11,940 nucleotides of DNA from Candidatus Marinamargulisbacteria bacterium SCGC AG-343-D04 (lineage in GTDB: Bacteria > Margulisbacteria > Marinamargulisbacteria > GCA-2716485 > GCA-002719695): positions 1 to 11,940 of the forward strand of contig QFBQ01000040.1 of the NCBI GenBank assembly GCA_003265885.1, written 5' to 3'. How positions within the stretch are numbered: the stretch's first letter is position 1; each line of letters begins with the position of its first letter. The position numbers and the translations under genes were made by a program. Positions 7,950-11,940 of the stretch are shown here, one piece after another. The notes beneath the pieces are model-generated. The model saw only the letters and a list, made by a program, of their open reading frames with translations. It was not told the DNA's origin and made no database searches.

Positions 7950-9149
7950 ATGAAAAAACAACTAGGTTTATTTTGGTGTATTTTTTTGTGCTCAATTTTT
8001 GTGCTTTCTATTCAGGGACAAGAAGTAAAGAAAATATGGGATTTTGATTTAAATGTAATTTTTCCATATGAACAATTGTCTATAAATTTTTCTCCGGCAT
8101 TATCCAAGGATAAAATGATTTTTGGAAGTATAAATGGCAATATTAAATATTTAACAACGACAACACAAAAAGTAAATAAGTTATTAAAAATTCCTCTCAG
8201 TATAGATAAAACCTTGCTTTTTTCAGATAAAATATTATCGGACTATGTTGTTTTTTCTGGAAAACATTTGATTAATGGAAAGCATTACTACTGTTCTATC
8301 GATATAAAAAATAAAAAAATTAAAGGGGTAGTCGCTCATGATAAAGAGTTTTTACCCTTTGGCCAATATGCTATTTTTGAAAAGAATAGTAATTTTATTG
8401 TATTTAATCCAAAAGTTGGGAGAGGTGTGTATCGACAAACAGCTCCTTATGACATCGATAAAGTGATTTTTACACAAGACAAAAATCGATATTTATTTCA
8501 AACATCAACAAATGATGTCATAGAACTCGTCATTCCTAAGTTTGGAGCAAGTTTATTGATGTCTCCAAAATCTAATAAAAAAAATGTATTAGAATTTCAT
8601 AAAACAGCAACACTGTCAGAAGATATGATTTCGGATAATCTTAGTAAGAATATATTATATTATCATAGACCTAATGGGATGATTGGGCTGATAGATGTTG
8701 CTGAAAATAAAATTCTTTGGGAGAAAAAATATTTTAAGAAAGGCATGGGAATTCAAGGCCCTTATGTATTTAAGGATAAATTAATTTATTTAGTATCGTA
8801 TCCTGATAAGAAAGGTGGAGATACACGATTAGGTAAATTAATATGCTTGAATAAAGATACGGGTAAAGCAAACTGGATTTCAGCTGATTTGCCGTTCACT
8901 AATTTTGGGATTTTACATTTTGATAATTATATAGTGTCTTCAAATAGTGAAGGATATGTTTTGTTTTTAGATATAAATACAGGGGTTGTTCATGAGAAAA
9001 TATTAGTAGGAGACGGCATGTCTACGCCCATTATTAAAGATAATACCATGTATCTCGTAACGAAAGATAAAATATATTTTTTTAAGAGTTCACGAATAGG
9101 GTTGATATTTAAAATATATTGGGAAAAATTTCTTGAGGTTATTTCTTAA
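7950..9149 (+). CDS. Exported PQQ-like beta-propeller protein
   Basis: The protein has 399 residues from the ATG at 7950. I prefer this to the in-frame TTG at 7905 because MKKQLGLFWCIFLCSIFVLS is a textbook signal peptide (cut near IQG|QE), whereas the TTG would add 15 residues in front of it. Blade-like repeats of the PQQ/quinoprotein type are seen: SPALSKDKMIFGSINGNI (48-65), NGMIGLIDVAENKILWEK (242-259), GKLICLNKDTGKANWIS (295-311) and GYVLFLDINTGVVHEKI (335-351), then a last strand pair at 359-380. The middle, 100-230, is more diverged. No cofactor-binding or catalytic residues can be assigned, so a binding or scaffold role outside the cytoplasm is more likely than dehydrogenase activity. 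The stop overlaps the convergent neighbour by 11 bp. It may share the divergent promoter region with the cyclase. Confidence 0.78.
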   Translation: MKKQLGLFWCIFLCSIFVLSIQGQEVKKIWDFDLNVIFPYEQLSINFSPALSKDKMIFGSINGNIKYLTTTTQKVNKLLKIPLSIDKTLLFSDKILSDYVVFSGKHLINGKHYYCSIDIKNKKIKGVVAHDKEFLPFGQYAIFEKNSNFIVFNPKVGRGVYRQTAPYDIDKVIFTQDKNRYLFQTSTNDVIELVIPKFGASLLMSPKSNKKNVLEFHKTATLSEDMISDNLSKNILYYHRPNGMIGLIDVAENKILWEKKYFKKGMGIQGPYVFKDKLIYLVSYPDKKGGDTRLGKLICLNKDTGKANWISADLPFTNFGILHFDNYIVSSNSEGYVLFLDINTGVVHEKILVGDGMSTPIIKDNTMYLVTKDKIYFFKSSRIGLIFKIYWEKFLEVIS

Positions 9150-9771
9150 AGCAGGCAAGTCCAGAGCCTATCAATAAAAAAGTGAATCCTGAGAACAGAA
9201 CATCTGTGAGAAGAGTGGAGTAATAAAAGTAAGCTAATAGAGTTCCAATAATAAAACCTGCTGAGCTGTACTGTGCAATCGCAGATGTGCGAAGTGATTG
9301 TATAAACGATGATTTAAATAAGGCGATTATAGTCATTGAAAGTATTTCTCCTATAGATACTTTATTAAATAGGAGCAATTCCATTCCAATTGTAATGATA
9401 AAAAATAAAATACTTGTAGAAAGGAAAAGAATAATATCTGGAGATAGAAACTTAAATCCTACAAGACCACCTATAATGGTAGAGAAAGTAAAATTCATAA
9501 TCAGAGAAGGTGTGCACACTCTTGATAGATGGTACTCGAATTGTTTTACAAAGGTTCTTTTTTTCATGGGGCTTTTTTTGAGAGGGTGTACTAAATTCTT
9601 TATTAGTATTTCATTTCCGATGATGATGGTAAGTATAACGCATGATGACGCAAGTTTTTCCATGGAAGATATCCCTTCAATTAAGGTCATTAACCAAATG
9701 ATTATTGGAAAACCATAGATCAAGATTAGATATTCCCACATAGAGAGTTTGAAATTATTCAATATTAGCAT
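9139..9771 (-). CDS. Unknown polytopic inner-membrane protein
   Basis: The protein has 210 residues and is very hydrophobic. About six membrane helices are visible, near 12-32, 39-57, 90-108, 112-134, 168-184 and 187-207, with a weaker apolar stretch at 138-153. A basic loop at 65-77 (KKSPMKKRTFVK) is probably cytoplasmic, by the positive-inside rule. There is no signal peptide, conserved catalytic motif or family signature that I recognise. The start at 9771 has only a weak GGG about 12 nt upstream; Met-11 (9741) is an alternative with no better site. Codon use is as AT-rich as in the neighbours. The coding potential is supported by the coherent membrane topology. The antisense open frame at 9287-9718 is its shadow. 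The gene is convergent with the propeller gene (11-bp overlap) and divergent from typA. Confidence 0.7.
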   Translation of the reverse strand: MLILNNFKLSMWEYLILIYGFPIIIWLMTLIEGISSMEKLASSCVILTIIIGNEILIKNLVHPLKKSPMKKRTFVKQFEYHLSRVCTPSLIMNFTFSTIIGGLVGFKFLSPDIILFLSTSILFFIITIGMELLLFNKVSIGEILSMTIIALFKSSFIQSLRTSAIAQYSSAGFIIGTLLAYFYYSTLLTDVLFSGFTFLLIGSGLACFKK

Positions 9772-9862
9772 GATTTATATCTACCCTATATAAACGATGT
9801 TTAAACAAGTTATTTTAGGATGAATAGACACTATGGTAGAATCAAGCACATTAAATTAAATA

Positions 9863-9868
9863 TAAGGA
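9863..9868 (+). promoter_or_regulatory. Shine-Dalgarno of typA
   Basis: AAGGAA lies 7 nt before the ATG at 9876 and agrees with the conserved BipA N terminus (NVAIIAHVDHGKT). The preceding 9772-9862 carries possible -10 hexamers (TATGGT at 9832, TAGAAT at 9837) but no convincing -35, so no promoter is called. Confidence 0.65.
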
Positions 9869-9875
9869 ATACAGA

Positions 9876-11681
9876 ATGAATCAAGAAAAATTAAGAAATG
9901 TAGCTATTATTGCTCACGTAGATCATGGCAAGACCACATTAGTTGATCAGTTGTTTAAGGCAAGTGGGATGTATAGAGAGAATCAGAATATGGAAGAGCG
10001 GTTAATGGATTCCATGGATTTGGAAAGAGAAAGAGGGATTACGATTAAATCTAAAAATGGGGCGTGCCAGTATAAGGATCACTTTATCAATATTATTGAT
10101 ACTCCTGGACATGCAGATTTTGGTGGAGAAGTAGAACGAGTATTGAAAATGGCAGAGGGAGCATTATTTTTAGTAGATGCCCAAGAAGGGCCTATGCCAC
10201 AATCTCACTTTGTCTTAAAGAAAGCTATAGCGTTGAATATACCTGTTATTGTTGTTGTGAATAAAATAGACAAGCCTAATGCACGAGTGGATTGGGTGAT
10301 AGATCAAGTATTTGATTTAATGGTGAAGTTAAATGCTCCAGATGAAATTTTGGATTTCAAGACAATCTATGCATCCGCGAGAGATGGAAAGTCGGGGCAT
10401 GAGATGGATACTGTAACTGAGTCAATGGAGCCTATATTTCAATCTATTATAGACGTGGTTCCATCGCCTAAAGGAAATAGACAGGATTCTTTTTCATTTT
10501 TAGTAAGTACGATTTCGTATTCGACTTTTCTAGGAAGATTAGCGGTAGGGAAAATTCATTCAGGGAACATTAAGATAAATCAAGAAGTTGTCTCTATTGG
10601 ACAGGAAGGCCCATCTGAAAAGATGAGAATCACGAAGATTTGTCAGTTTAAGTCTGATCAGTTTGAAGATATTCAAGAGGCCGGTGCGGGTGAAATTGTA
10701 GCGTTAGCAGGAATTCCTGAAATTAAAGTTGGGGAAACGATTGCAGATCCTTCTTTTTCAGAACCTTTAGAGGGGGTTAAAATAGACCCTCCTACAATTT
10801 CAGTACAGTTTATGGCTAATAACTCGCCATTTAGCGGAAAAGAAGGTGAGTTTGTAACATCTAATCAAGTAAAAGATAGGTTGTTAAAAGAGACATTGTC
10901 TGATGTTGCCTTGCATGTAGATGTTTTGGGGAATGAAGCGGGATTTTCTGTTGCAGGAAGAGGCGAGTTGCATTTATCTATTTTAATTGAAAAAATGCGA
11001 CGAGAAGGCTATGAGTTTCAAGTTTCTAGACCGAAAGTTATTTTTAAAGAGATAGACGGAAAAAAGTGTGAACCGTATGAAGAGATCTCTATTCAGGTGC
11101 AGGAAGAGCAGATGGGGGTAGTCATCGAGAGTATGGGGAATAGAAAGGGGCATATGCAGCATATGAATCAAGAAGATGGTGCAGTAAACTTGATTTTTCA
11201 TATACCTACTAGGGGCTTGTTAGGTTATCAATCAGAGTTTATGACTCAAACTAAAGGTATGGGGACTTTATTTAGTAAATTTTTGGAATACAGGCCCTTT
11301 TCTGGAGAGATTAGAACGCGAAAAAATGGAGTGTTGATTAGTAAAGAGACTGCAAAGACAATTGCATATTCACTGGATAGTTTACAGGAAAGGGGGGTGT
11401 TGTTTTTAGGGCCTGGAGTTGATATTTATGAAGGGCAAATCATAGGAGAAAGTAGCAGGGAAGAAGATATGGTTGTGAATCCTGCAAAAGGTAAAAAGTT
11501 AACAAATATGAGAGCTTCCGGGTCAGATGATAATGTTATGTTGACGCCTCCAAAGAAAATGAGTTTAGAAGAGTGTTTGTCTTTTATTGATGATACAGAA
11601 CTTGTGGAGTGTACCCCTAAATCGATTCGCTTAAGAAAAATTATTTTAAGTGAAAGTGGAAGGAAGAGTAATCGGAGCTAG
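9876..11681 (+). CDS. typA: Ribosome-binding GTPase TypA/BipA
   Basis: The protein has 601 residues, full length for the family (about 590-615). It is a translational GTPase that binds the 70S ribosome and is known to help 50S assembly, growth at low temperature and stress responses. The G domain shows AHVDHGKT at 13-20 (G1), RGITI at 53-57 (G2), DTPGHADFGGEVER at 75-88 (G3) and NKID at 129-132 (G4), with SARDG near 166 as G5. The beta-barrel domain II follows, then the EF-G-like domains III and V (GRGELHLSILIEKMRREG; RGLLGYQSEF). The C-terminal domain peculiar to BipA includes the typical end LEECLSFIDDTELVE and TPKSIRLRK. EF-G domain IV is absent, which separates it from EF-G and LepA. It has its own ribosome-binding site and appears monocistronic or first in its transcript, divergent from the membrane protein gene. 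No rho-independent terminator is visible directly after the stop. Confidence 0.97.
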   Translation: MNQEKLRNVAIIAHVDHGKTTLVDQLFKASGMYRENQNMEERLMDSMDLERERGITIKSKNGACQYKDHFINIIDTPGHADFGGEVERVLKMAEGALFLVDAQEGPMPQSHFVLKKAIALNIPVIVVVNKIDKPNARVDWVIDQVFDLMVKLNAPDEILDFKTIYASARDGKSGHEMDTVTESMEPIFQSIIDVVPSPKGNRQDSFSFLVSTISYSTFLGRLAVGKIHSGNIKINQEVVSIGQEGPSEKMRITKICQFKSDQFEDIQEAGAGEIVALAGIPEIKVGETIADPSFSEPLEGVKIDPPTISVQFMANNSPFSGKEGEFVTSNQVKDRLLKETLSDVALHVDVLGNEAGFSVAGRGELHLSILIEKMRREGYEFQVSRPKVIFKEIDGKKCEPYEEISIQVQEEQMGVVIESMGNRKGHMQHMNQEDGAVNLIFHIPTRGLLGYQSEFMTQTKGMGTLFSKFLEYRPFSGEIRTRKNGVLISKETAKTIAYSLDSLQERGVLFLGPGVDIYEGQIIGESSREEDMVVNPAKGKKLTNMRASGSDDNVMLTPPKKMSLEECLSFIDDTELVECTPKSIRLRKIILSESGRKSNRS

Positions 11682-11772
11682 GTCTTTAGCACATCGTTAT
11701 ATAGGTTGAATTATTTTTTGTGAGATATGTTTTCAAGATGGTTTGAATAAAAATATGACCGTCTTTTACCTT

Positions 11773-11803
11773 CAGAATTTTCTGCTAAGACATCGAAGTC
11801 TTC
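11773..11803 (+). repeat. Two adjacent short inverted repeats downstream of typA
   Basis: The first is CAGAATTTTCTG (11773-11784). The second pairs AAGAC (11787-11791) with GTCTT (11798-11802) around a six-base loop, ATCGAA. No run of T follows, so this is not a standard intrinsic terminator. It could be a weak 3' structure of the typA transcript or a leader structure for the next gene. Confidence 0.35.
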
Positions 11804-11828
11804 AGTCGGGATATTATTTATAATTTAG

Positions 11829-11841
11829 GTGATGTTATCAC
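11829..11841. promoter_or_regulatory. Perfect 5-bp-arm palindrome, possible operator
   Basis: GTGAT-GTT-ATCAC lies about 58 nt before the possible start at 11899. It resembles the half-sites of CRP/FNR-family operators (GTGA and TCAC), but the spacing is N5 instead of the usual N6. It could be a regulator site for the next gene; chance is also possible. Confidence 0.25.
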
Positions 11842-11898
11842 TATGATTACCGTTATGAGGTCTTAATTAATAAATATTTCTATTTAGTGAAATAATCA

Positions 11899-11940
11899 AT
11901 GCATCATATTTTTGACGGGGAAGGTTGGTATGTGTCTTTT
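11899..11940 (+). CDS. Possible start of a downstream gene, 3' partial
   Basis: An ATG opens a frame that runs to the window edge (MHHIFDGEGWYVSF, 14 codons). An in-frame TAA two codons upstream of it limits the start to here. The only ribosome-binding candidate is AGTGA 9 nt upstream, which is weak. I do not recognise the sequence. The segment is too short to decide between a real gene and a chance frame. Confidence 0.35.
   Translation, partial: MHHIFDGEGWYVSF

Noticed and set aside
9150..9172. AGGC/GCCT inverted repeat near the end of the membrane protein gene
   Set aside because: The stem is only four pairs with a nine-base loop and lacks a following T run; it encodes the protein's C terminus.
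9287..9718. 143-codon open frame on the plus strand
   Set aside because: It is antisense to the membrane protein gene, with no good ribosome-binding site and no coherent topology or motif; the minus-strand frame has regular membrane helices.
9799..9806. GTTTAAAC palindrome in the typA upstream region
   Set aside because: An eight-base palindrome in AT-rich DNA is expected by chance and shows no second copy.
11755..11823. 22-codon ORF starting MTVFYLQNF
   Set aside because: There is no proper ribosome-binding site and it overlaps the inverted repeats; such frames are expected by chance.

Overview
The window is AT-rich (GC roughly one third by eye) and comes from a diderm bacterium. The evidence is an Ig/FN3-like exported protein, a FecR-domain exported protein and a large outer-membrane beta-barrel candidate that ends in phenylalanine. 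A CHASE2-class III cyclase, a PQQ-type beta-propeller and the GTPase TypA/BipA follow. Standard stop codons are used and genes are tightly packed. I cannot assign a phylum; FecR plus CHASE2-cyclase gene sets occur in several diderm lineages, and nothing here is diagnostic. There is no mobile element, CRISPR array, tRNA or rRNA.

Layout. Positions 2-6064 hold three plus-strand genes in one translationally coupled run (1-bp and 8-bp overlaps): a multi-repeat FN3-like protein whose start lies just outside the window, a FecR-domain protein with a C-terminal beta-rich domain, and a 768-residue Ig-like/beta-barrel protein. All three appear exported, so they probably form one envelope assembly. The barrel gene runs 23 bp into a convergent minus-strand gene for a membrane adenylate cyclase with an extracytoplasmic CHASE2 sensor (6042-7883, TTG start). 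A divergent 66-bp spacer with overlapping -10-like elements separates it from an exported beta-propeller gene (7950-9149). That gene overlaps by 11 bp a convergent unknown polytopic membrane protein (9139-9771, minus). After a 104-bp divergent spacer, typA (9876-11681) runs on the plus strand. The last 259 bases hold small inverted repeats and perhaps the first 14 codons of another gene.

How the genes may work together (inference): the FN3 protein, FecR protein and barrel would form a surface or periplasmic scaffold. The CHASE2 cyclase next door could convert an envelope signal into cAMP, and the beta-propeller is a further exported interaction module. TypA is a translation/ribosome-assembly GTPase and is probably unrelated to the envelope set. 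The most novel material is the three-gene envelope operon, especially the unidentified barrel protein and its neighbourhood with a CHASE2 cyclase.
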